NCBI GenBank assembly: GCA_900553595.1
Contig: USEC01000024.1
Location: 1-30,217, forward strand
Direction of reading: 5' to 3'
DNA from: an uncultured Prevotella sp.
Lineage (GTDB): Bacteria; Bacteroidota; Bacteroidia; Bacteroidales; Bacteroidaceae
Length of the DNA stretch: 30,217 nucleotides
Positions 14,340-22,387 of this stretch are shown one piece after another. The position numbers and the translations under genes are program-made. The notes beneath the pieces were generated by a model. It was not told the origin of the DNA. It made no database searches and was given only the letters and a program-made list of their open reading frames with translations. Numbering within the stretch: the stretch's first letter is position 1; each line of letters opens with the position of its first letter.

Positions 14340-15755
14340 TTATTTTTCTTCCTCTATGATTGCGTTGCCGAACTTCTTGAGGAAGTTGGCAGCCTTGCCG
14401 AAGATGTTCTTGCGCGGCTTTCCGCCCTTGCTGCTGTTTTCTTCGGTGTTGTCTTCATCCTCGTCTGCCGGGGCGTCGGGTGTTGCATTCTGGGTGTTGG
14501 CATTGGGTGTGGTGTCCTGGTGGTTGGTTCCCTGCTGCGCGTTCTGTGCTGCGCCGGCTGCCGAATCTACTGTCGGGTCGTCGTCGAAAAGTGTTCTGTT
14601 CAGGTCGTTTCCGGCACAGTTCATGTCGCCTTTGAGCAGAATGCTTATCACTCCGTTCATCGTTCCGTCGTGGGGGATGCTTATCTTTGCCGTTTCGGGG
14701 AGAATGTTGAGCGGCAGGAACTTTGCTATGCGCACCTTGTCTATGTGTGTGTGGCGGCGGAACGCCTCGTCGATGTTCTTCAGATTGGAGCCGCCTCCGG
14801 TGAGTATGATGCCTCCGAGGAGCTTGTCGGTGTATTCTGTGGGTACCAGATACCACACGTTCGCGATGATTTCGAGCACTCGTGCCTCCACTACATCAAT
14901 GAAGAGGCGGCTGTTTACCGAGCGATTGTTGTCGATAGCCCACACCATGCTGTCGTCGATGTCGGCCACTTCGGTGTATGCCGAAGCGTATTTCAGCTTC
15001 ATTGCCTCGGCTTCTCTCTCTTCCATCTTTAGCGCTGTGAGGTCTTTTGTTATGTTGTTGCTGCCCAGAGGGAGCACAAAGAGGTGTCGAAGGATGTCGC
15101 GTGTGTATATGGCAACGGTCGTGGTGTCGGCTCCTAAATCAACGAGCATGCATCCGGCGCACTTCTCTGCTTCGGTGAGAATCTCTTCTGCCATGGCCAA
15201 AGGAGTGACATACATCTCTACGATGGGTATGCCGGCGTTGTCGAAACACTTGTTGAGGCTTCTGTTGAAGGTCTTTCTCCATAGCAGGTTGAGGAAGTTT
15301 CCTTCGATGTGGCATGCCTGCACTCCGACGGGATTGAGTTCGTCCAGCATATCCACCTTGTATTCCTGTGTGATGGCATCGAGCACCTCGTAGTCGTTGT
15401 TCTTCATGTTCCGGTTGGTATCCATGAGTTCGTTCACGATGTCCTGGGTTACGATAGAGTCGGCAGGGAGGTCTTTCACCACCACATTCTTCACTCCTTT
15501 GAGGCTCTGTCCGCCCACTCCGACATACACTCTTGCTATGTCGGTCTGCAATGAACCTTTGAGTTTGTTTATGATGTTGGTGAGATCCTGTGCTGTTTTG
15601 TCGATGTTATATACCACACCTTTGCGCATACAGGCTTTGGAGTCCTCTTTGGCGACTGAGAGGACGGTGATGCTTCCGTCGGGATTCTTCTTTCCGGCGA
15701 TGCCTGTTATCTTGGATGAGCCGAGCTCAATAGCTACGATGAAGTCCTTTGCCAT
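14340..15755 (-). CDS. ftsA: Cell division protein FtsA
   Basis: An actin-like ATPase that anchors FtsZ to the membrane. The start at 15755 (MAKDFIVAIELGSSKITG) is preferred over an upstream in-frame ATG at 15905, because that extension is a basic Arg/Pro-rich run overlapping the ftsQ tail. This gives 471 residues. ATP-binding motifs are VAIELGSSKITG (7-18), MLVDLGADTTTVAI (203-216) and ILTGGGSNLKNI (317-328). Residues from about 386 to 445 are a disordered, acidic, Asn/Gln/Thr-rich linker. Residues 448-471 (RKNIFGKAANFLKKFGNAII) form the expected amphipathic membrane-targeting helix. The gene lies 19 bp after ftsQ and 26 bp before ftsZ. Confidence 0.96.
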   Translation of the reverse strand: MAKDFIVAIELGSSKITGIAGKKNPDGSITVLSVAKEDSKACMRKGVVYNIDKTAQDLTNIINKLKGSLQTDIARVYVGVGGQSLKGVKNVVVKDLPADSIVTQDIVNELMDTNRNMKNNDYEVLDAITQEYKVDMLDELNPVGVQACHIEGNFLNLLWRKTFNRSLNKCFDNAGIPIVEMYVTPLAMAEEILTEAEKCAGCMLVDLGADTTTVAIYTRDILRHLFVLPLGSNNITKDLTALKMEEREAEAMKLKYASAYTEVADIDDSMVWAIDNNRSVNSRLFIDVVEARVLEIIANVWYLVPTEYTDKLLGGIILTGGGSNLKNIDEAFRRHTHIDKVRIAKFLPLNILPETAKISIPHDGTMNGVISILLKGDMNCAGNDLNRTLFDDDPTVDSAAGAAQNAQQGTNHQDTTPNANTQNATPDAPADEDEDNTEENSSKGGKPRKNIFGKAANFLKKFGNAIIEEEK

Positions 15756-15774
15756 AAGTATTTCGAATTGTTTT

Positions 15775-16791
15775 TTAATTTTGCTGTTTGGGTTTCGGGG
15801 TTGTTTTCTTTGCCGTCTGCGGCTTCTTTTCAGTCTTGTTTGCGGCGGCTGGCGCGGTGGTCTTGGCCTTTTCCGCGGTGGTCTTGGCCTTTTCTGCCGT
15901 TGCATTGGGCTTCTCCGCTGTCGAGGCAGGTTCTGCCTGTGCCGGAGCCGTGGGCTGTACGGTCTGCTGCGTCGGTGCTACCGCTGTGTGGCGGGTGGCT
16001 GAATGCTTGCTTTTGCGGCATATTATCTGGTTGTCGAATTCGATGTTTATGTACGAATACTTGTTCCATCCCACTTCGTTGAGTCCGTATTTGTAGAACT
16101 TTTCGAGTCTGGTGAACTTCTTTTCCACAAACCGGTTGATAGCCTCCTGGTGTTTCTTGCGGTTCTTTCCGTCGGGTAGCCGTCCGAGATAGACGATGTG
16201 GTCGCCTATGCGCGGCACTATCTCCACGCCGTGGTCGGGCATGATGTGAATCTGTTCCACGAGGTTCCGCCATAGCTCGTTGCCTGCGATTGCCTTGCAG
16301 AATGGTGCCACGAAGTTGGTGGCATACCATTTGTCGATGTTTCCGCTGGCTATTATGAGGTCGCTTGTATAGTTGGAGCGCGGCATTATCCTTTCGTTGT
16401 CATCGACATAGTAGTCGCTTCCGTTGTCGGCTTTGATTCTCGCCACGGGCATACGTTGTGTCACGTTGATATAGACATGCCCGTCTTCGGTCTTGTAGCA
16501 CACGGCGGTCTTCACGAACGGTGTCTTCTTGAGCTTTTCGGCAATCATTCTCGTGTTGATGGAGTCCATGCGCCGGTTGATGGGGTACAGGTTCTCTGCC
16601 ACGAGGCGTCGTTTCACCTCCTTGGCGTCGATGAATCCGTTGGTGTTTCCGTCGGCGATGTTTATCTTCACCCTGTTGCATACAGTGCGTGTCGCTCCTT
16701 TGGCGTTCAGCGATGCGAACGCCATTACGAGATAGACAGCGAGTACCAGATCGACTGTCACGATGGCTATTTTGCTCAGCGAGACTTTCAC
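15775..16791 (-). CDS. ftsQ: Cell division protein FtsQ (DivIB-type)
   Basis: A 338-residue bitopic divisome protein that links early and late division proteins. It has one membrane segment (residues 8-28), a POTRA-like region (about 40-120, KINIADGNTNGFIDAKEVKRRL ... FVKTAVCYK ... VYINVTQRMPVARI) and a beta domain (to about 256). It ends in a low-complexity tail (261-338) rich in Ala, Lys, Thr, Pro and Glu, with the repeat TAEKAKT. The start is GTG, inside the four-base overlap GTGA with the murC stop (16791-16788), which suggests translational coupling. The long basic tail would lie in the periplasm. Confidence 0.9.
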   Translation of the reverse strand: MKVSLSKIAIVTVDLVLAVYLVMAFASLNAKGATRTVCNRVKINIADGNTNGFIDAKEVKRRLVAENLYPINRRMDSINTRMIAEKLKKTPFVKTAVCYKTEDGHVYINVTQRMPVARIKADNGSDYYVDDNERIMPRSNYTSDLIIASGNIDKWYATNFVAPFCKAIAGNELWRNLVEQIHIMPDHGVEIVPRIGDHIVYLGRLPDGKNRKKHQEAINRFVEKKFTRLEKFYKYGLNEVGWNKYSYINIEFDNQIICRKSKHSATRHTAVAPTQQTVQPTAPAQAEPASTAEKPNATAEKAKTTAEKAKTTAPAAANKTEKKPQTAKKTTPKPKQQN

Positions 16792-18167
16792 TTTTTGCTT
16801 TCTATTATCTTTGTTATTTCAGGTACATAGTTGTCGAGGTCGCCGGCTCCGAGTATGACGAGCACGTCGAAGTCGCGTGATTTCACGAGTTCCGGCACAT
16901 CTTCTTTGTGTATCATACTCTTCTCCACGCCCTCAGCGAGATTGTCGTAGATGAGTTTCGAGGTCACTCCGGGTATGGGTTGCTCGCGTGCGGGGTAGAT
17001 GTCGCACAGTATCACCTCGTCGAGCTGGCTCAGTGCGTCGGCGAAGTCCTTGTAGAAGTCGCGCGTACGGGTGTAGAGGTGTGGCTGGAATATCGCCGTT
17101 ATGTGGCGGTTCTTGTAGAGTTCGCGTATGCTTTTCGCGCTCTGGTAGATTTCTTTCGGGTGGTGTGCGTAGTCGGAGAGCAGCACATGGCGGTCGTTCT
17201 TGATTTTGAAGTCGAAGCGACGCTCCACGCCCCGGTATGTCTTCATGCCGTAACGCAGTTCTTCGGCGTTGCATCCGGCGAGCTGTGCCATTGCCATTGC
17301 CGCCACGGCGTTCTCTATATTGATGGGGACGGGTTGTCCCAGCTCTATGCCTTTTACTGTTTCTATGGGCGAAACGAAGTCGAATGTTATCTCGCCGTTG
17401 TCTATTTTCACGTTGTCGGCATGGAAGTCGCCTTCGTCGCGGCTGTATTCGTACACTTTCACGCCCTCCTGCACATCCTGTTTCATTTCCAGGTTGCGGT
17501 GTATGATGAGTGCTCCGCCGGGCTGTATGAGTGTGGTGTAGTGCCGGAAGCTTTCGAGATAGGCTTCTTTTGTGCCGTAGATGTCGAGGTGGTCGGGGTC
17601 GGTGGCGGTGATTACTGTCATCCACGGGCGCAGCCAGTGGAACGAACGGTCGAACTCGTCGGCTTCTATGACGACATAGTCGCTCTCGTCGGAGAGTATG
17701 TAGTTGCTTCCGTAGTTCTTGGAGATGCCTCCGAGGAACGCGTTGCAGTCGATGTGGCTCTGGTGCATGATGTGTGCGCACATGGTGGATGTGGATGTCT
17801 TGCCGTGTGTTCCTGCCACGCAGAGTCCCTTGTGTGTGCGTGTGAGTGTTCCGAGCACCTGCGCGCGCTTCTCTATCGTGAACCCGCCTTCGCGGAAGAA
17901 TGCGAGTTCCTTGTGTTCGGCGGGTATTGCCGGGGTGTAGATTACGAGGCATGATTTGGGGTTGCGGCATGCGTGTGGTATTTCGTCCACGTTTTCTTCG
18001 TAGTGTATGAGCATTCCTTCGCGCTCAAGCTGGTGTGTGAGTGCTGATGGGGTCTTGTCGTAGCCTGCCACTACTATGCCTTTGTGTATGAAGTAGCGGG
18101 CGATGGCACTCATGCCGATGCCGCCGGCTCCTACGAAATATACGGATTTTATGTCTTTTAATTCCAT
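16788..18167 (-). CDS. murC: UDP-N-acetylmuramate--L-alanine ligase
   Basis: This cytoplasmic ligase adds L-alanine to UDP-MurNAc using ATP, the first peptide step of peptidoglycan synthesis. The protein is 459 residues, normal length. The N-terminal UDP-binding fold has YFVGAGGIGMSAIARYF (10-26). The ATP site is GTHGKTSTS (119-127) with Lys123. Further Mur-ligase blocks are EADEFDRSFHWL, TATDPDHLDIYG and SDYAHHPKE. It overlaps ftsQ by 4 bp and follows murG after 110 bp, a spacer with a 7-bp CTCTCCC/GGGAGAG hairpin (18225-18256). Confidence 0.97.
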   Translation of the reverse strand: MELKDIKSVYFVGAGGIGMSAIARYFIHKGIVVAGYDKTPSALTHQLEREGMLIHYEENVDEIPHACRNPKSCLVIYTPAIPAEHKELAFFREGGFTIEKRAQVLGTLTRTHKGLCVAGTHGKTSTSTMCAHIMHQSHIDCNAFLGGISKNYGSNYILSDESDYVVIEADEFDRSFHWLRPWMTVITATDPDHLDIYGTKEAYLESFRHYTTLIQPGGALIIHRNLEMKQDVQEGVKVYEYSRDEGDFHADNVKIDNGEITFDFVSPIETVKGIELGQPVPINIENAVAAMAMAQLAGCNAEELRYGMKTYRGVERRFDFKIKNDRHVLLSDYAHHPKEIYQSAKSIRELYKNRHITAIFQPHLYTRTRDFYKDFADALSQLDEVILCDIYPAREQPIPGVTSKLIYDNLAEGVEKSMIHKEDVPELVKSRDFDVLVILGAGDLDNYVPEITKIIESKK

Positions 18168-18277
18168 TGTTGTCTTGAGTTATATGGTGGCTTGTCGAGT
18201 GTGGCTCTCCATGCCTTTCCGGGTCTCTCCCTGCCTTTGTTGCGGTGTGGGGAGAGGCGTTTGTTGTCTTGTTATCT

Positions 18278-19390
18278 TTATTTTCGGGCGAGCTTTATCA
18301 CTTCGTCGGCTATGATGTCTGCCGAGTGTGGCTGTCCGAGGTGCTTTATGTTCTCTGCGAGCCGGGCGAGCCGGCTGTCGTCTGCCACGGTGTCGATGGC
18401 GAGGCGTAGCAGGGTGTCGGGTGCTTCGGAGTCCTTGACGTATATGGCTGCGTCCTTGCTGACGAGTGCCATTGCGTTCTTTGTCTGGTGGTCCTCAGCC
18501 ACGTTGGGCGAGGGCACGAGTATCACGGGCTTGCCGATGAGGCAGAACTCGCTTATGGAGCTGGCTCCTGCGCGGCTTATCACGAGGTCGGCGGCTTTGT
18601 AGGCTGCTCCCATGTCGCTGATGAAGTCGGTTGCCTTGAGCATGGGCAGCGGCTTGTGTGCCTTGAGTTGTTCGCTGATGGCTGCGCTGTAGTATTTTCC
18701 TGTCTGCCAGATGAACTGCACTCCACTCTCTTCCACGAGGTCGAGGTGTCGCAGCACGCTCTCGTTGATGGTGCGTGCTCCGAGGCTTCCGCCCACGAGG
18801 AGTATGGTCTTCTTCGTCGGGTCGAGCCCGAAGCTTCTTATGGCTTCCTCACGCGTCATGGCTGTCTCTATGAGGTTCTGCCTTACGGGGTTGCCCGTCT
18901 TTATGATACGGTCGGCTGGGAAGAAGCGTTCCATGCCGTCGTATGCCACGCAGATGACCTTGGCTTTCCGTGCGAGGTGCTTGTTGGTGACGCCGGCGTA
19001 GGAGTTTTGCTCCTGTATTATCGTCGGGATGCCCATCTGTGCCGCTGCGTCGAGCGTCGCGCCGCTGGCGTATCCGCCCACGCCCACTGCCACGTCGGGG
19101 CGGAATGTGCTTATGGTCTTGCGCACCATACGCTTGCTGCGCAGGAAGTCGAGTGCCACCCCGATGTTGCGTGGCGACCAGAGCGGGCGTATGAATCCGC
19201 GTACCGGCAGGCCCACTATCGCATAGCCTGCTGCCGGCACACGCTGCATCTCCATTCTGCCGAGTGCTCCTACGAACAGTATCTCCGCATCGGGGCGTTT
19301 AGCCTTGATGGCGTTGGCTATCGACACGGCGGGAAAGATGTGTCCGCCCGTGCCTCCGCCGCTTATTATTACTCTTAGTTCCTTTTCCAT
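18278..19390 (-). CDS. murG: Undecaprenyl-PP-MurNAc-pentapeptide GlcNAc transferase
   Basis: MurG transfers GlcNAc from UDP-GlcNAc to lipid I, forming lipid II on the inner face of the membrane. It is 370 residues, normal length, with a GT-B fold. The N-terminal glycine-rich loop is SGGGTGGHIFPA (10-21). GVGGYASGATL (103-113) and EQNSYAGVTNK (127-137) are family blocks. The UDP-GlcNAc-binding motif is ISRAGASSISE (271-281), followed by PSPNVAEDHQTKNA. It follows ftsW after 243 bp, an unusually large internal gap for this cluster, holding a family K repeat and a possible promoter. Confidence 0.97.
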   Translation of the reverse strand: MEKELRVIISGGGTGGHIFPAVSIANAIKAKRPDAEILFVGALGRMEMQRVPAAGYAIVGLPVRGFIRPLWSPRNIGVALDFLRSKRMVRKTISTFRPDVAVGVGGYASGATLDAAAQMGIPTIIQEQNSYAGVTNKHLARKAKVICVAYDGMERFFPADRIIKTGNPVRQNLIETAMTREEAIRSFGLDPTKKTILLVGGSLGARTINESVLRHLDLVEESGVQFIWQTGKYYSAAISEQLKAHKPLPMLKATDFISDMGAAYKAADLVISRAGASSISEFCLIGKPVILVPSPNVAEDHQTKNAMALVSKDAAIYVKDSEAPDTLLRLAIDTVADDSRLARLAENIKHLGQPHSADIIADEVIKLARK

Positions 19391-19413
19391 TTGTCTGTGT
19401 TCCTTTCAAATGA

Positions 19414-19421
19414 CAAAATTA
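19414..19421 (-). promoter_or_regulatory. Possible internal promoter -7 element before murG
   Basis: On the minus strand this reads TAATTTTG, a TAnnTTTG match 24 bp upstream of the murG ATG, in the largest gap of the dcw cluster. No TTTG lies at 19-21 bp upstream. If active it would drive murG-murC-ftsQ-ftsA-ftsZ apart from the upstream genes. Confidence 0.4.
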
Positions 19422-19566
19422 CTTATTTTTTTTGACAATGTTGTTGCCAGTCACCTTTTTTATATGGTAAAATCGGGTGTAATCTGTTAATTTTCACCGT
19501 CTTTGCTCCCCCTCTTATGTGAGGCATGCCGGCTGCTGATTGCGGGGTTGCGGAGTGTGGTGTGCA

Positions 19567-19610
19567 AACAAGGCTTCTTTTGCCTGTAAACAAGGCTTCT
19601 TTTCAAACCG
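19567..19610 (+). repeat. 22-bp tandem repeat, family K, two units
   Basis: Two units start at 19567 and 19589, again exactly 22 bp apart, both beginning AACAAGGCTTCTTTT and diverging in the last eight bases. They lie in the 243-bp ftsW-murG spacer, about 24 bp after the ftsW stop. This is the only family K array inside the dcw cluster. Confidence 0.75.
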
Positions 19611-19633
19611 TTGCCGTGCCGCCCCTTCCGCAG

Positions 19634-20917
19634 CTACTCCACGATGGCTGGCAGAGGTTCTGCAACCGGCTGGGTGTCAATGTCTTTCTTCTTCTCCGAG
19701 CGGCTCACACTGAGTATCACGCCGATGTAGGCACAGTTGATGATTGACGATGTTCCGCCTCGGCTTATTAGCGGCAGCGGCTGTCCCGTGACGGGTGCCA
19801 GACCTACGGCCACCATCATGTTGAAGATGGCCTGCGTGACGAGCAGCAGCGCGAGACCCATGGCGAGGAATGCCGGGAAGTTGTTCTCGCATCGGTGGGC
19901 TATGCGCCCCGTGCGCACGAGGAGTATGATGTAGAGCATGGCGACGAAGATTGCGCCCTCCACGCCCATCTCTTCGATGATGATGGCATAGATGAAGTCG
20001 GAGTAGGCTTGCGACATGAAGTCGCGCTCTTCGGAGTTGCCGGGTCCCTTGCCCACCACGTTCGATGAGGCGATGGCTATGTTGGCGTGCGCCACCTGTG
20101 CGTCCTTGTCAAGATCGACATCCTTTGGTGCAATCTTTTTGTTGCTCAGAAACTTGTCTATGCGGCTCTTCCAAGTGTCGAGACGCGGCAGAATCTTGTC
20201 CACCATTCCCTCTTTCTCTTTGTTTCCTGATTGCTGCGCGGCGGTCTCGGTGAGTGTCGTCTTCTTGTCGATGGTGCTTTCGTCGCGTCCGAACACCATG
20301 ATTGTCGAGATGAAGAGGGTTATGCCGAGGGCCGTTATGCCGAGGAGTTTGCCCAACTGGCGCATGGGCACTCGCCCGATGAGCATCATCATAAAGATGA
20401 CGGCGCAGAGCAGGAAGGCGGTGGAGAAGTTCTCCTTCATGATGAGAGGGATGATTACGGCGCACACAATGAGTATATACTTGAAGGCGTTACGGTCGGC
20501 GCCCTGCTCGGTTTGCAGTGCGCTCAGTATCTGCGCCGTGGTGAGCACCATCGCCCCTTTTGCCACTTCCGACGGCTGGAACTGTATCGGTCCCAGCGTT
20601 ATCCAGCGTTGTGCGCCGTTGGTGGAGGCACCTATTATGAGCACGACGACGAGCGACAGGAACGCGAAGGCGAGCGCAAAGGGCGTGAGGGTCTTGAAGT
20701 ATCGGCACGGTATGTAGCTTATCGCCCACATGCACACCACTCCGAGAAGCAGCAGGAACGTGTGCTTCGTGATGGGGCCGAGGTAGTTGCCGGCCTTGTA
20801 GGTGAGCTGCGACGACGCCGAATACACCTCGATGATGCTGATGATACAGAGGAAGAAGAACACCATCCATATCACCTTGTCGCCCTTGAGCATGTTGTTT
20901 AGAACCTTGTTTAACAT
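19634..20917 (-). CDS. ftsW: Peptidoglycan glycosyltransferase FtsW
   Basis: A SEDS-family polymerase that links lipid II into septal glycan strands together with FtsI. It is 427 residues with about ten membrane segments. Family blocks are GAQRWITLGPIQFQPSEVAKGAMVL (101-125), KENFSTAFLL (161-170), AYSDFIYAIIIEEMG (304-318) with the likely catalytic Asp307, and GLAPVTGQPLPLISRGGTS (372-390). The outer loop before Asp307 is large (about 210-300) and charged. The C-terminal tail after the last membrane segment is short. The gene is 72 bp downstream of murD. Confidence 0.95.
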   Translation of the reverse strand: MLNKVLNNMLKGDKVIWMVFFFLCIISIIEVYSASSQLTYKAGNYLGPITKHTFLLLLGVVCMWAISYIPCRYFKTLTPFALAFAFLSLVVVLIIGASTNGAQRWITLGPIQFQPSEVAKGAMVLTTAQILSALQTEQGADRNAFKYILIVCAVIIPLIMKENFSTAFLLCAVIFMMMLIGRVPMRQLGKLLGITALGITLFISTIMVFGRDESTIDKKTTLTETAAQQSGNKEKEGMVDKILPRLDTWKSRIDKFLSNKKIAPKDVDLDKDAQVAHANIAIASSNVVGKGPGNSEERDFMSQAYSDFIYAIIIEEMGVEGAIFVAMLYIILLVRTGRIAHRCENNFPAFLAMGLALLLVTQAIFNMMVAVGLAPVTGQPLPLISRGGTSSIINCAYIGVILSVSRSEKKKDIDTQPVAEPLPAIVE

Positions 20918-20989
20918 TGTCGTTGTCTTGTCTTTATCGTGTTAGGCCCTCGGTCGCCGTCGGGCAGTGGTTGATAGTCGCCGTAAGTG

Positions 20990-22321
20990 TCAGAGACTGC
21001 GCACGAGAGTCTTGAACTGTTCACCGCGGTCCTCCATGTTTTTGAATAGGTCGAAGCTTGCACAGCAGGGGCTGAGGAGCACCGTGTCGCCCGGTTTCGC
21101 CATCTCGTAGCACGCTGCCACGCAGTCCTTCATGGAGTGGGTGTCGCGCACGGGGATGCCGAGCTGGTCGAAGTTGTCGTGCAGTTTGGTGTTGTCGGCG
21201 CCGAGATAGACGAGTCCGGCACACTTCTTCTTCACGAGTTCCTTTATCGCCGAGTAGTCGTTGCCCTTGTCCTTGCCGCCGAGGATGAGTATCGTCGGCG
21301 TGCGCATGCTTTCCAGTGCGTACCAGCAGGCATCGACATTGGTGGCCTTTGAGTCGTTGATGTACTGCACTCCGCCCACGCGGCACACCTTTTCCAGGCG
21401 GTGTTCCACGCCGGGGAAGTCGCTGAGGCTGCGGCGTATGTCCTCCTTCTTTATCCCGGCGATGTTGCTTGCGATGCCGGCAGCGAGCGAGTTGTATATG
21501 TTGTGCTTGCCCGTGAGCGAGAGTTCTTCCTGCTCCATGTTGAAAGGCGTGGGTTGCTCTATGCGGTACTCGCCGTCCTCCATGTAGCCTATGCTTCCCT
21601 TCTCCTTGAGTTCGGAGAACGGATACTGTATGGCCTTGATGTCATACTTCTCGAGTTCGCGCTTTATCACGGGGTCGTCGTTCCAGTAGATGAACGAGTC
21701 GTCGTTCGTCTGGTTCCTGATGATGCGCATCTTGGCATCGACATAGTTCTGCATGCAGAAGTCGTAGCGGTCGAGATGGTCGGGCGTGATGTTGAGAAGG
21801 ATGGCGATGTTGGCGCGGAAGTCGTACATATTGTCGAGCTGGAACGAGCTAAGCTCGATGATGTAGTACTCGTGCGGGTCCTCCGCCACCTGCAGGGCGA
21901 GGCTTCGTCCGATGTTTCCGGCAAGTCCGGCGTCGTAGCCCGCCTGCTTGAATATGTGGTAGATGAGCGATGTCGTCGTGGTCTTGCCGTTGCTTCCCGT
22001 GATGCAGATCATCTTGGAATGCGTGTAACGGCCCGCAAACTCTATCTCGCTTATGATGCCGATGCCCTTCTCCACGGCCTTCTTCACCATGGGAGCATCG
22101 CACGGTATGCCCGGACTCTTTATTATCTCGTCGGCATTAAGGATCTTCTCCTCGGTGTGATGCAGTTCCTCCCACTCTATGCCGTGGCTGTCGAGCAGCT
22201 GCTTGTACTTGTCCTTTATGGCCGCCATGTCGCTTACGAACACGTCGAAACCCTCTTTCTTTGCCAGGACTGCGGCACCGGCTCCACTCTCGCCGGCACC
22301 AAGAATTACCATTCGTTTCAT
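20990..22321 (-). CDS. murD: UDP-N-acetylmuramoyl-L-alanine--D-glutamate ligase
   Basis: MurD adds D-glutamate to UDP-MurNAc-L-Ala in the cytoplasm. It is 443 residues, normal length. It starts with the fold MKRMVILGAGESGAGAAVLA. The ATP site is GSNGKTTTTS (109-118). Other Mur-ligase motifs are NITPDHLDRY, LTGKHNIYNSLAA and VEHRLEKV ... YINDSKATN, then LLSPCCASFDLF near the C-terminus. It lies between mraY (66 bp upstream) and ftsW. Confidence 0.97.
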   Translation of the reverse strand: MKRMVILGAGESGAGAAVLAKKEGFDVFVSDMAAIKDKYKQLLDSHGIEWEELHHTEEKILNADEIIKSPGIPCDAPMVKKAVEKGIGIISEIEFAGRYTHSKMICITGSNGKTTTTSLIYHIFKQAGYDAGLAGNIGRSLALQVAEDPHEYYIIELSSFQLDNMYDFRANIAILLNITPDHLDRYDFCMQNYVDAKMRIIRNQTNDDSFIYWNDDPVIKRELEKYDIKAIQYPFSELKEKGSIGYMEDGEYRIEQPTPFNMEQEELSLTGKHNIYNSLAAGIASNIAGIKKEDIRRSLSDFPGVEHRLEKVCRVGGVQYINDSKATNVDACWYALESMRTPTILILGGKDKGNDYSAIKELVKKKCAGLVYLGADNTKLHDNFDQLGIPVRDTHSMKDCVAACYEMAKPGDTVLLSPCCASFDLFKNMEDRGEQFKTLVRSL

Positions 22322-22340
22322 TGTTTCCTTTTTTAGTTAG

Positions 22341-22370
22341 GGCTTATTGGGCCTGCAGGCCGAATAAGTC
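22341..22370 (-). other. Hairpin in the mraY-murD spacer
   Basis: Positions 22341-22370 form a nearly perfect dyad: GGCTTATT (22341-22348) pairs with AATAAGTC (22363-22370, one G-T pair), then one G-G mismatch, then the palindrome around CCTGCAGG. No T-run follows on the minus strand, so it is probably not a terminator. It may be an mRNA processing or stability element between mraY and murD. Confidence 0.6.
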
Positions 22371-22387
22371 GTGTCGGGCGTTGCGCC

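Noticed and set aside
15756..15905. An N-terminal extension of FtsA by 50 residues
   Set aside because: The extension is an Arg/Pro-rich frame-shifted reading of the ftsQ tail; the conserved FtsA start MAKDFIVAIELGSSK begins at 15755.
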